Shown here in pieces: positions 7,981 to 15,399 of a stretch of 64,000 nucleotides of DNA. A model generated the notes under the pieces. That model was not told the origin of the DNA, did not search any database, and worked only from the letters and a program-made list of their open reading frames with translations. Location of the stretch: NCBI RefSeq assembly GCF_002165255.2, contig NZ_CP028561.1:186001-250000 (forward strand), read 5' to 3'. Numbering within the stretch: the stretch's first letter is position 1; each line of letters starts with the position of its first letter. Position numbers and translations under genes: made by a program. Origin of the DNA: Acinetobacter sp. WCHA45 (GTDB lineage: Bacteria; Pseudomonadota; Gammaproteobacteria; Pseudomonadales; Moraxellaceae).

Positions 7981-9093
7981 TTAGTTTGTAAAAATCTTAG
8001 GTTTTATTCCATTACCTCTTAAATAACTATCAATTTTCGTATTGATGTCCCATTTTGGGGGAAACCAAGGAGCTTGAAGAGGTCCAGTTGAAACATATTT
8101 CTGCTTGATTCGTGTTCTACCAGAAATTCCAGCAATTTCTGGATGAGCCAATCTTGAATATTTATCAACTTCACAGAATAAATTTTGACAATCAATTAAT
8201 TGCAAGCGACGCCCCCATAGAGATTTAAAATTTAGATTTAACCTCTCGAACTCTTCTTCCTGATAGTCGGCCATAACTCTTATTAATTCTGGCTCGCTTA
8301 ATCCTGCATGATGTTTAAAACATTTTCTTAATCCGTCTTTTGCACCTGGACCTGGTATAACAAAGTCCATTTCAGAAAAGTCCGTTATTTCACTATAATT
8401 AATATCAGTAATAAATTGGTAGGCTAGAAAATCGCCTATAGTAGGATAGCTTTTAATAAGTTCAAAAGCTCTTTGCATTTTTTTTAACTTTGCAATTTTA
8501 TCTACAAGCTTATCGCTCATCATTGCTTCTAATAGTTTTAAGTGATTCTGATGTTTTTGAGCATATCCATAAGCTATTTTTCCAGGAGGCATAATATAAG
8601 CTGCTGAATAAATTCTTTTACCTTTCAACATTTCATTTTTTAGAATGGTATCATATCTATCAAAACTATAATCTTTAAAAGTAATACAGCCCAATGACGA
8701 TTCAAGAAGTTGCCATGTCTCGATCTTATTAAAAAATTTAAATAGCATAATTCTGAAAAAGACCTCTTCATTTGTAGCTGGGAGATCTTCTCGATAAATT
8801 ACATGCTTAATTAAAAATTGACTGACTCTGTCTGCTGCTCTATAGGCATTGGTGAACTTATGTACCTGTATTATAGGGTCAGAAGTCCAAGGGGTGGGTT
8901 GTTGATCTAATCTGTCAAAATAAATTTTTTGTCTTTCCGCTGCAAATCTCCAGTAAGTATCATATACAGGTGATGTCTTAAGTTGCTTAAGTGGAGATAG
9001 GCTCGATTGTGACTTATCCATAATAATTTTTTTTGTATATTCGACCTTGTTACTAGTTTGAGGATCGTAATAGGTATCAAGGAAAGAATTCAC
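7981..9093 (-). CDS. 5-hmdU DNA kinase helical-domain protein (aGPT-PPlase2 family)
   Basis: A 370-residue protein with the signature of the helical domain shared by phage 5-hydroxymethyl-dU DNA kinases and the putative thymine pyrophosphorylases (HMUDK_hel, formerly aGPT-PPlase2). Residues 79-94 read KFTNAYRAADRVSQFL and 113-127 FRIMLFKFFNKIETW. FVIPGPGAKDGLRKCF further on resembles a helix-hairpin-helix turn as in DNA glycosylases. No P-loop kinase domain is present, so the protein is the helical domain alone. In phages these proteins act on hydroxymethyluracil in DNA. The gene follows a thymidylate-synthase homologue by 47 bases. The GTG at 9093 was kept because AGAG lies 6 bases before it; the ATG at 9021 is the alternative. 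Confidence 0.72.
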   Translation of the reverse strand: MNSFLDTYYDPQTSNKVEYTKKIIMDKSQSSLSPLKQLKTSPVYDTYWRFAAERQKIYFDRLDQQPTPWTSDPIIQVHKFTNAYRAADRVSQFLIKHVIYREDLPATNEEVFFRIMLFKFFNKIETWQLLESSLGCITFKDYSFDRYDTILKNEMLKGKRIYSAAYIMPPGKIAYGYAQKHQNHLKLLEAMMSDKLVDKIAKLKKMQRAFELIKSYPTIGDFLAYQFITDINYSEITDFSEMDFVIPGPGAKDGLRKCFKHHAGLSEPELIRVMADYQEEEFERLNLNFKSLWGRRLQLIDCQNLFCEVDKYSRLAHPEIAGISGRTRIKQKYVSTGPLQAPWFPPKWDINTKIDSYLRGNGIKPKIFTN

Positions 9094-9140
9094 AGTAGAC
9101 TCTGGCTGCTAAAAATGAGATAGGTTTATCCTGATAAGGA

Positions 9141-9926
9141 TCAATTTTTCAATTGCGCTAACGCAACTAAATTTTTTAATTGTACATCATTCTTAGGAAT
9201 TTTTTCTAATTTTGCAATGCCTACAAATACATTCACTTTGAAGAGAGGTATATTCATTTCATGTGCCATGAAAGCACCTAACTGAGCTATACCTAAATAG
9301 TTTCCATAAGCTTTTATGAAAAGTTGTTGAGTCGCATAAAATGCATTGACGACAAGACCATCTTCTGTTGGCTCAAAGCTCATGTGCTGCATACATGGGA
9401 ATTGTAATTGTGCTGTAGCTACATGATCTTTATAAGGGTCAAATATGCTGGCTTGGAGCATTGAGCGTCGTACACCTTTCCTTGAATTCTGTTGTGAGAT
9501 AATCCATTCTAATTGATTTATTTTGTTATCTTCATTCCCATAGTTAATTAGGCGTTCAAAGTATGAACCTCTATTATTCTCTCTAGGGTTATACGCTTTA
9601 TAAGTTTCAAAGACTTTAGAATATCGATTGTAAAGCTTATGTCTGTCATTTCCACAAGTTTGCCATAGTATTTTAGGGAAAATAGTATTTGCAACATCCT
9701 CAACTTTTCGAAAATTTCTTTGGATTAATAAATTATTCAACTCATTTGAGAAGCCTTCAATTTCATTAGGTTGTCCATTATTGTCAAAACCTGTTAGGGA
9801 TAGAATTAATGGGGTGATTTCATTCTGAGGATGTTGTTGTATATGCTGGATAATTTTCGCCCATGCACGTGATAGATTGTCATCAACTATATGGACAGAA
9901 CCAAATTGGCTAGAGTATTTACTCAT
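9141..9926 (-). CDS. Thymidylate-synthase-family protein
   Basis: A 261-residue divergent thymidylate synthase homologue. Numbering from the upstream ATG, RGSYFERL (121-128) and INQLEWII (138-145) match the YGxRL and DQL blocks, VRRSMLQASIFDP matches the phosphate-binding Arg region (Arg155/156), and FPCMQHMSF carries the catalytic Cys180. AYGNYLG keeps the Asn (211) that in the family reads uracil; dCMP hydroxymethylases have Asp there. So dUMP or a dU derivative is the likely substrate, with methylation or hydroxymethylation at C5. ATG 9926 was chosen because AGAGGAGG sits 6 bases upstream of it and touches the other ATG at 9932. It overlaps the peptidase gene (ATGAGTAA). Confidence 0.82.
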   Translation of the reverse strand: MSKYSSQFGSVHIVDDNLSRAWAKIIQHIQQHPQNEITPLILSLTGFDNNGQPNEIEGFSNELNNLLIQRNFRKVEDVANTIFPKILWQTCGNDRHKLYNRYSKVFETYKAYNPRENNRGSYFERLINYGNEDNKINQLEWIISQQNSRKGVRRSMLQASIFDPYKDHVATAQLQFPCMQHMSFEPTEDGLVVNAFYATQQLFIKAYGNYLGIAQLGAFMAHEMNIPLFKVNVFVGIAKLEKIPKNDVQLKNLVALAQLKN

Positions 9927-10791
9927 CAACATCCTCCTCTAAATGACGAAATTTTGCTAAGCCCAAGTATTTTGGAGGAGCAATTCTCACAATGGTAGCC
10001 CATGTTGTGCCTGGAATAGCTATGCGAGTAATACCGCATTTTATTGCACGGAATACTTTTCCAAACTGATTTTCACTATGAAAGGATAACATGTTCACAT
10101 CTACAAAAGTACCGTGAGGTATGAGCACAAGTGCCCCTTTTTCCATGTCTAAGGTTTCATTATTCCAATATATATCAGTGAATATCAAAGGCTCAGGTAC
10201 TTCAATACCTAATATTTCTGTCCTTATCATTTTGGGGGTAATTTTCCCAAGTTTATCCCTATGAGACTTTGAGATTAAATTTATACCATATGCTAAATGA
10301 TTTACTAAAGTAGATTGCCCAACTCCAAAATTACAAGCAATTGCGTACATATCTAATGCAGTAGCGTTATTGAGAGCTATTTTCCTTTTTGCAAATGCTT
10401 CTTTTATACCTAGTGTAGGCATTAAGATATTTGATGCAAAAGCATCAGCAAGAATTTCATTAGGATGCTGCTGAATATTATTGATTTGAGAGTGGAGCTC
10501 ATCAATTGTTGAACCATGCCCAAATAAATGATGACCTAGTTCATGAGCACATGTAAAAGCTCTTCTTCCCAGTGGTCTTAGTGCCGACAAATGTATTCTG
10601 GGTTTAGGCTTACGATCATACATACCCTCCATGTTAATATCGTTAAACCGCACAATTACATTTTCTATTTCACATAACTTATAGATACAAATTGGTGACT
10701 TAACATTGAAGCCTGCTTTAAGGCGTGTCTTTAATGCAAGTTGCATCCCTTGCATAAAGAGTTCTTGCCTATTAATTGAGAGAATATTCAT
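9919..10791 (-). CDS. ImmA/IrrE-family metallopeptidase
   Basis: A 290-residue zinc peptidase. The metal motif HELGH lies at residues 83-87, and the third ligand is probably Glu112 in the NEILADAFAS segment. ImmA/IrrE enzymes cleave a partner XRE repressor to derepress its operon, and here the XRE gene lies 15 bases upstream in the same operon. The C-terminal ~130 residues (from about KSHRDKLG on) are extra to the minimal peptidase and may hold the sensor. The expected effect is release of the operon from repression on some signal, which is an inference from the ImmA/ImmR precedent. Confidence 0.85.
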   Translation of the reverse strand: MNILSINRQELFMQGMQLALKTRLKAGFNVKSPICIYKLCEIENVIVRFNDINMEGMYDRKPKPRIHLSALRPLGRRAFTCAHELGHHLFGHGSTIDELHSQINNIQQHPNEILADAFASNILMPTLGIKEAFAKRKIALNNATALDMYAIACNFGVGQSTLVNHLAYGINLISKSHRDKLGKITPKMIRTEILGIEVPEPLIFTDIYWNNETLDMEKGALVLIPHGTFVDVNMLSFHSENQFGKVFRAIKCGITRIAIPGTTWATIVRIAPPKYLGLAKFRHLEEDVDE

Positions 10792-10806
10792 TAACTACCT
10801 ACTAAG

Positions 10807-11157
10807 TTATTTAGAGGAATCTCGCATGGATGCAAGTAGTCGTAATAATCGATCTAAATCATCATCTTTTAATTTACTTAGTTCCCTAGCAGCTAGTTGA
10901 AGCCTTGGATCATCTATTGCTAAAGACTCTTCAGTTTCACCAATAAGCCAACTTACTGTTACATCATATATGTCTGCAAAAGCTTTTAATTCCTCAGAAG
11001 TAACTCGTCGATTTCCTGACTCGATCTCTGATATAGTAGGTCTATGTAGGTTAAGAATTTTTGCAACATGTCCTTGTGTAAGGCCAGCTGCTTTACGGGC
11101 CTCTTTTAATCGTGACGCTAGTTTTAATCGAGCATCTTCTAAATTTTCAATATTCAT
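10807..11157 (-). CDS. XRE-family transcriptional repressor
   Basis: A 116-residue regulator with a lambda-Cro-type helix-turn-helix at about residues 16-70 (RLKEARKAAGLTQGHVAKIL, then RPTISEIESGNRRV). The C-terminal half is a short charged helix region. Its start codon overlaps the stop of the carrier-protein gene (TAATG), so the two are translationally coupled. Two identical 15-bp palindromes upstream of the operon are its likely operators, and the ImmA/IrrE peptidase downstream its likely inactivator. Confidence 0.88.
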   Translation of the reverse strand: MNIENLEDARLKLASRLKEARKAAGLTQGHVAKILNLHRPTISEIESGNRRVTSEELKAFADIYDVTVSWLIGETEESLAIDDPRLQLAARELSKLKDDDLDRLLRLLASMRDSSK

Positions 11158-11468
11158 TAAAGATAAACCTTTTTGGTTTCAATTTGGATTGAATTCTCCA
11201 CTAGAGAGAAAACTTTATTGACAATCTCAGATATATCTAATGAATCACAGCTTTCTTCCTTTTTAAAAATATTTACATCATTTGGAAGGTCAATACCTAA
11301 CTTTTCACCAATCAAGCATACGGCAATAGGCCATACTTTGCTGTCAAATTGAGGGAGGTCCTCAAGAGGAGTGATATTTTTTGTTAAGGATGGGCATGCC
11401 AATCCACTAACCTGTTGAATTTCTTGTAATGTACTTATTAATGCAGCTTCAATATCTTTTTTATTCAT
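11157..11468 (-). CDS. Acyl-carrier-protein-like protein
   Basis: A 103-residue protein with the size and layout of an acyl carrier protein: a first helix (DIEAALISTLQEIQQV), then ITPLEDLPQFDSKVW with Ser43 in the DS phosphopantetheine site, and helix 2 continuing IAVCLIGEKLGIDLPND, very close to the usual LEExFGIxIPD pattern. A last helix (ISEIVNKVFSLVE) fits the fourth helix. It is the first gene of the operon and an AcpS-type enzyme is the last, which supports the call. What it carries is unknown. It is not near fatty-acid or polyketide genes. Confidence 0.75.
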   Translation of the reverse strand: MNKKDIEAALISTLQEIQQVSGLACPSLTKNITPLEDLPQFDSKVWPIAVCLIGEKLGIDLPNDVNIFKKEESCDSLDISEIVNKVFSLVENSIQIETKKVYL

Positions 11469-11487
11469 TTTAGCCTCACATTGTTTG

Positions 11488-11525
11488 GTAAGATAATCTT
11501 ACTATTTTTGGTAAGATTATCTTAC
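11488..11525. promoter_or_regulatory. Twin palindromic operator
   Basis: GTAAGATAATCTTAC (11488-11502) and GTAAGATTATCTTAC (11511-11525) are 15-bp palindromes, reverse complements of each other, with centres 23 bp apart (two helical turns). A further half site GTAAG begins at 11531. They lie 20-57 bases before the carrier-protein start, where the operon's promoter must be, and are the natural binding sites for its XRE repressor. Confidence 0.75.
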
Positions 11526-11659
11526 TTATTGTAAGAATTCAAGATCTAGAATAAAAAATATAATTTTTATATATGTAGGTGATTTAATTGGTTTTATGTG
11601 GAAAGTGAGGTAGTTAGTTTGATAGGATTACAATCACTATTAATATATGAAAAATTCAC

Positions 11660-12979
11660 ATGAACTGGATAGATAGTGTAAATTTTCTAAGCAAGTATTT
11701 CCTATTGTATTCAATAATAGTTTATATAATTTGTTTAATTAAGTTGATGATATATAAATATAATTCAATAGGCCTGGAGAAATATTTAAGTTTAGGTGAG
11801 CAGAGCAAATTAATAAAAAATTTTAGTGAGCGATATCTGGATGTGAAAAAGGATCAGGAAAAACTACTTCGTGAGATATATGCACAACAATTAACTACAT
11901 ATCCGAACGTTAGTGCCAGATTTGTTGCATATTGTATACGGCGAGAGCTTCCTAATTTAAATTTTATTTTTTATCTCTTTAATATCAGCCATGCACTGGT
12001 GGATGTTATCGATGGTAGAGGTGAGTATTCATTGCATTTAAAATGCAAAAAAAGCGTTCTTTGGCCTACTTTCATATTAGGAAATGTAATATTAATAATT
12101 TATGCTATTGGGGTTGTCCTCTATCTCTCCTTGAACCTAACATCAGGTTTATGGGTTTTTTCTAATATATTGATAAATATAGTTATAGTTTGCTTAGCAA
12201 TCTTCTTGTATAAAGTCTTATGTTTTATTTTATTAGTTGCCCAATTGGATGATGTTGTATACAAGGACTTATCTAAACCTAACAAAACATGCTATATTTC
12301 GTGGTGTAGTTGTCTCTTTGATACTATATGTTGTAGAAATAGGAAGCAAAAAATGTCGGCCTTTAAAATCCTTAAAGAATTAGAGTTTAAGCAATTGCAA
12401 CATGACAATTGCTATCATAAAGATATTTGGGTGCTTAATACTCAAGATAAGGCACGACATATGGCTGCTCATATTGGAAAATATTGTGGGCAACTTTTAG
12501 AAGCTATTCGAATCAATCAAGATGAAGAAATCATAAAGAAGAAACTCATCGACTCCCTTATCATTAACCTCTCATACGCTAATATTTTTTTATGCTTAGT
12601 TAGTGATCAATTGCGTGATAATAGTGTAACAGATCAAACTAGTCTTGATCAGCTTATTCATTCGGTTGGGCAAGATTATATCTCTCAGCAAAAATATGAG
12701 GAAAGTGAAAATTGCTGTTTAGAGTTAGCAATGGATCTTTGCATTCTTTCAGGAAGAGTATTAAAAACGGTCGAATCTATGGACCATATGGAAAGGCATC
12801 CCTATAGGGAAAATTTTGAGAGTTATTCTTTATCAATATTTAAAATATTATCAGCATTATGTAAGAAATATGATATTAAAGAAATAGATAAAGAAATAGC
12901 TAAGAGGTTGTTTGCTGTTGAGGAAAAAAATCCTTATTTTTCTAGTTTAGGAAATTATAAAGAAGGATATCTACGGTAA
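11660..12979 (+). CDS. Membrane protein with MazG-like helical region
   Basis: A 439-residue protein. Hydrophobic segments are at about 10-33 and, as a long pair, about 135-197 (FILGNVILIIYAIGVVLYL, then SNILINIVIVCLAIFL). The region from about 265 on is helical and soluble. Its pattern, LELAMDLCILSGRVLKTVE... followed by SIFKILSALCKKYDIKEID and IAKRLFAVEEKNPYF, resembles MazG-type nucleotide pyrophosphohydrolases, but several of the metal-binding Glu/Asp positions look replaced. Its stop overlaps the start of the dCTP deaminase-fold gene (TAATG), so the two proteins probably work together. The MazG resemblance is by eye and uncertain. Confidence 0.45.
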   Translation: MNWIDSVNFLSKYFLLYSIIVYIICLIKLMIYKYNSIGLEKYLSLGEQSKLIKNFSERYLDVKKDQEKLLREIYAQQLTTYPNVSARFVAYCIRRELPNLNFIFYLFNISHALVDVIDGRGEYSLHLKCKKSVLWPTFILGNVILIIYAIGVVLYLSLNLTSGLWVFSNILINIVIVCLAIFLYKVLCFILLVAQLDDVVYKDLSKPNKTCYISWCSCLFDTICCRNRKQKMSAFKILKELEFKQLQHDNCYHKDIWVLNTQDKARHMAAHIGKYCGQLLEAIRINQDEEIIKKKLIDSLIINLSYANIFLCLVSDQLRDNSVTDQTSLDQLIHSVGQDYISQQKYEESENCCLELAMDLCILSGRVLKTVESMDHMERHPYRENFESYSLSIFKILSALCKKYDIKEIDKEIAKRLFAVEEKNPYFSSLGNYKEGYLR

Positions 12980-13698
12980 TGTTTTGGAGTGGGCATAAAT
13001 TAAAAAAAAATATTGAGCTTCTTTTACCCAATTATAAGGGAGGAAATAATATTGATTGTGCATCAATAGCTTTAACAATTGGTAATGAGGTATATATTAC
13101 ACCTAGCTCGGATACTGATACTAAAGTCAAAAAAATACTTACTGATAGTAACTCACAGTTTATTATTCCTAAAGGTCAGTTCGCTTTGCTTATTACAGAG
13201 GAAATTGTTCAGGTTCCTAATGACGCAATTGCTTTTATTTCTTTTAAAGCAAAATATAAATATAAAGGCTTAATCAATGTCTCAGGATTTCATGTGGATC
13301 CAGGTTGGAAAGGAAAGCTAACATTTTCTGTTTATAATGCAGGGCCTAGTGATGTTGTTCTAGAGAAAGGTAATCCTTTTGCTTTAATTTGGTATGCTGA
13401 TTTAGATAAAAGTGGCGCAAATGAAGAGGATTATAAAAAATATTTTGTAAAAAAACAGGATACTGTACTAAATATTACTAGTGATAAAGTTACAGATATG
13501 TCTGGCGATATATTTTCCCCCTTTAAATTGAAGAAAGAAATTGATGAAATTAAAGAAAAATATAATAAAGAGATTTTGGACTTAAGAAAGGAAGTAAATA
13601 CAATTGAGGGCAAGTTACTTATTCGTACGGGGTTACTTATTTTTACATTTATCTCGTTAATAGTACTTGTGATTAGATTATTACCACCTAAAGCTTAG
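12979..13698 (+). CDS. Membrane-anchored dCTP deaminase/dUTPase-fold protein
   Basis: A 239-residue protein whose first ~145 residues match the dCTP deaminase/dUTPase fold: FIIPKGQFALLITEEIVQVP (61-80), then AFISFKAKYKYKGL, and HVDPGWKGKLTFSVYNAG (105-122). The deaminase's usual Ser/Arg (SSLAR) and the catalytic Glu after the DPG motif are not conserved here (FKAKY, and Ser at TFSVYN), so deamination is doubtful. The Asp of HVDPGW is kept. A charged coiled coil (about 178-212) and a C-terminal membrane helix (about 213-235) follow. Free-standing dCTP deaminases deplete dCTP during phage attack, so a nucleotide-linked defence role is plausible. Confidence 0.7.
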   Translation: MFWSGHKLKKNIELLLPNYKGGNNIDCASIALTIGNEVYITPSSDTDTKVKKILTDSNSQFIIPKGQFALLITEEIVQVPNDAIAFISFKAKYKYKGLINVSGFHVDPGWKGKLTFSVYNAGPSDVVLEKGNPFALIWYADLDKSGANEEDYKKYFVKKQDTVLNITSDKVTDMSGDIFSPFKLKKEIDEIKEKYNKEILDLRKEVNTIEGKLLIRTGLLIFTFISLIVLVIRLLPPKA

Positions 13699-14312
13699 AA
13701 ATCTAAAGTGAGCTGCTTATTTTTTAGGAATAACGCCTCCCATTCAAGAGGGTTACCATGAATACCTAAAGAGTGTTTCTCTAATAAATCAAATAATTTA
13801 TTATTGAGTTTTGTATTGACATATTTAAAACCTCGTCTTTTTTTTATAATCTGCTCTAGATCTGTGGGAATAGGGATACTATTATTACCAAAATAATAGT
13901 AATGGTTGCTAATTAACACATAATCAGATTTTGTATCTTTTTTAATGTTTAATAGATTCGGGCTACCATCCTCTTCAGTATGATGAGATGGCAATTGGAG
14001 CCACTTCTTATTTTCTTGATAATAAATATTGTCTCCGTATTGATATTTTCTAGAACCAGAGAGAAATGGTTTTTTATTCGTAAATCTTGAGTCATTCCAG
14101 TATTCATTAAAAGTCATTTTTTCAGTAACTTTCATTGCAAAGACTATATGCTTTGGCTTATTTTCGGTAGTAGAACTTGTACCAATTATCCAGTCTTCTA
14201 CCTTTGCAAATTTACGGATATCTGGTTTACATGTCGCTAAAGTACAGAAACCAAAAAAAGGGTTAGGTGCAAAACCTATATCTCTATCCACGACATACGA
14301 AAAAACTTTCAT
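13695..14312 (-). CDS. Nucleotide modification associated domain 2 (Nmad2) protein
   Basis: A 205-residue protein whose N-terminus (MKVFSYVVDRDIGFAPNPFF, then GFCTLATCKPDIRK and VEDWIIGTSS) is the Nmad2 signature. The Nmad families were named from gene neighbourhoods of nucleotide and DNA-base modification, and their activity is not established as far as I know. Further conserved features are the FNEYWNDSRF and GDNIYY segments. It starts 3 bases after the TIR gene's stop, so the two form an operon. It converges on the deaminase-fold gene with a 4-base overlap. Confidence 0.75.
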   Translation of the reverse strand: MKVFSYVVDRDIGFAPNPFFGFCTLATCKPDIRKFAKVEDWIIGTSSTTENKPKHIVFAMKVTEKMTFNEYWNDSRFTNKKPFLSGSRKYQYGDNIYYQENKKWLQLPSHHTEEDGSPNLLNIKKDTKSDYVLISNHYYYFGNNSIPIPTDLEQIIKKRRGFKYVNTKLNNKLFDLLEKHSLGIHGNPLEWEALFLKNKQLTLDF

Positions 14313-14315
14313 AAA

Positions 14316-14777
14316 TTATCCACATAAATGTCGAGCAACATATGGAGCTTTATAGTGCTCAAATGTTGGTGTTCCTGTTATTGCTTTTACTAGACAGTTG
14401 CTATTCCAACCTACAATTGCATCTGCACAATTGTCTAATGCCTCTGGAATATCACAATCTTGATGACCGTGTGCCCATACACCTACAATTCGAATTCCTA
14501 GCTTTTGTGCATATTCGATTTCCCAGTTAACCCAATAGCTATTTTTTGTTTCAGGTGTGATATAAACCATCAGGATAGAACACTGCTTGATTCTAGGAGC
14601 TAAAATTTGATATTTAATATAGTCTTCTGCTTTTGCGTCATTTGGTTTGTCTGCACTAATAGAGAAATCTCTAATATCAAATCCTTTATCTCTTACAAGA
14701 TCCTTTGTTTTTTGTAGTCCCTCATCATCTGCATGAATATGACTAATAAAAATATTCTTCTTCGGCATTTTACTCAA
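14316..14777 (-). CDS. ThsB-like TIR domain protein
   Basis: A 153-residue single-domain protein of the TIR-like family to which Thoeris ThsB belongs (formerly DUF1863). The first strand is NIFISHIHADDEG (8-20), and the region SYWVNWEIEYAQKLGIRIVG (80-99) holds the expected catalytic Glu86. ThsB-type proteins make cyclic ADP-ribose signals from NAD on infection. No ThsA is adjacent. The next minus-strand gene encodes an Nmad2 protein, and a TIR-SLOG protein is encoded divergently beyond the IS. Whether any of these reads the signal is unknown. Confidence 0.8.
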   Translation of the reverse strand: MSKMPKKNIFISHIHADDEGLQKTKDLVRDKGFDIRDFSISADKPNDAKAEDYIKYQILAPRIKQCSILMVYITPETKNSYWVNWEIEYAQKLGIRIVGVWAHGHQDCDIPEALDNCADAIVGWNSNCLVKAITGTPTFEHYKAPYVARHLCG

Positions 14778-15091
14778 TTTACCTTTTAAATAATATGATT
14801 TTATAAATAGGGTTTTTTAAAAAGAAATCAAGTCCAGATGAGAATTTTTTAATGTTTAGTTTTTTTTAACTAATATTTAATAAAAATTATATTTTTAAGA
14901 GTCTAATTATTAGATCGAAGTATTCTATATGCTAAAGAAATTATAAGTTATTATTGCGAAAATGAGTAAGACTTGAAAGGTAAAATCATTAGCACTTTGA
15001 TGATTTTACTAGTGATATATGATCCTAGCCAAAATAATGGACAATGCTTCCCTCTAAAGCTAACGTAAAGTTAACTTTGGAGATGTAAAAA

Positions 15092-15385
15092 ATGGCTAAA
15101 CGCTTTAGTCCAGAATTTAAACAGCAAGCAATTAATTATGCACTTTCAAACTCGCACGAATCTGTGGCTGCTATCGCCCAGAAATTAGGTGTGGGTTATT
15201 CAACATTAGATAAATGGATTCGTGAGGCCAACCCAACTGGTTCCAGCAAAAGACAGCTCTCGCCAGAACAGCAACGTATTTTCGATTTAGAAAAAGAAGT
15301 CAAACAACTCAGGGAAGCCAATCATATTTTAAAAAAGGCGCATGTGTACTTCCTGACAGATCATGCCAAGAAAAGTACACGGTAA
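15092..15385 (+). CDS. IS3-family transposase OrfA
   Basis: A 97-residue OrfA with an N-terminal helix-turn-helix (FSPEFKQQAINYAL, then VAAIAQKLGVGYSTLDKWI) that binds the IS ends, followed by a leucine-zipper-like helix (IFDLEKEVKQLREANHILKK). The heptamer A-AAA-AAG at 15331-15337 is in the right phase for a -1 ribosomal frameshift, which would join OrfA to OrfB as the active transposase. Confidence 0.92.
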   Translation: MAKRFSPEFKQQAINYALSNSHESVAAIAQKLGVGYSTLDKWIREANPTGSSKRQLSPEQQRIFDLEKEVKQLREANHILKKAHVYFLTDHAKKSTR

Positions 15386-15399
15386 TCCAAGGTCTAGCT

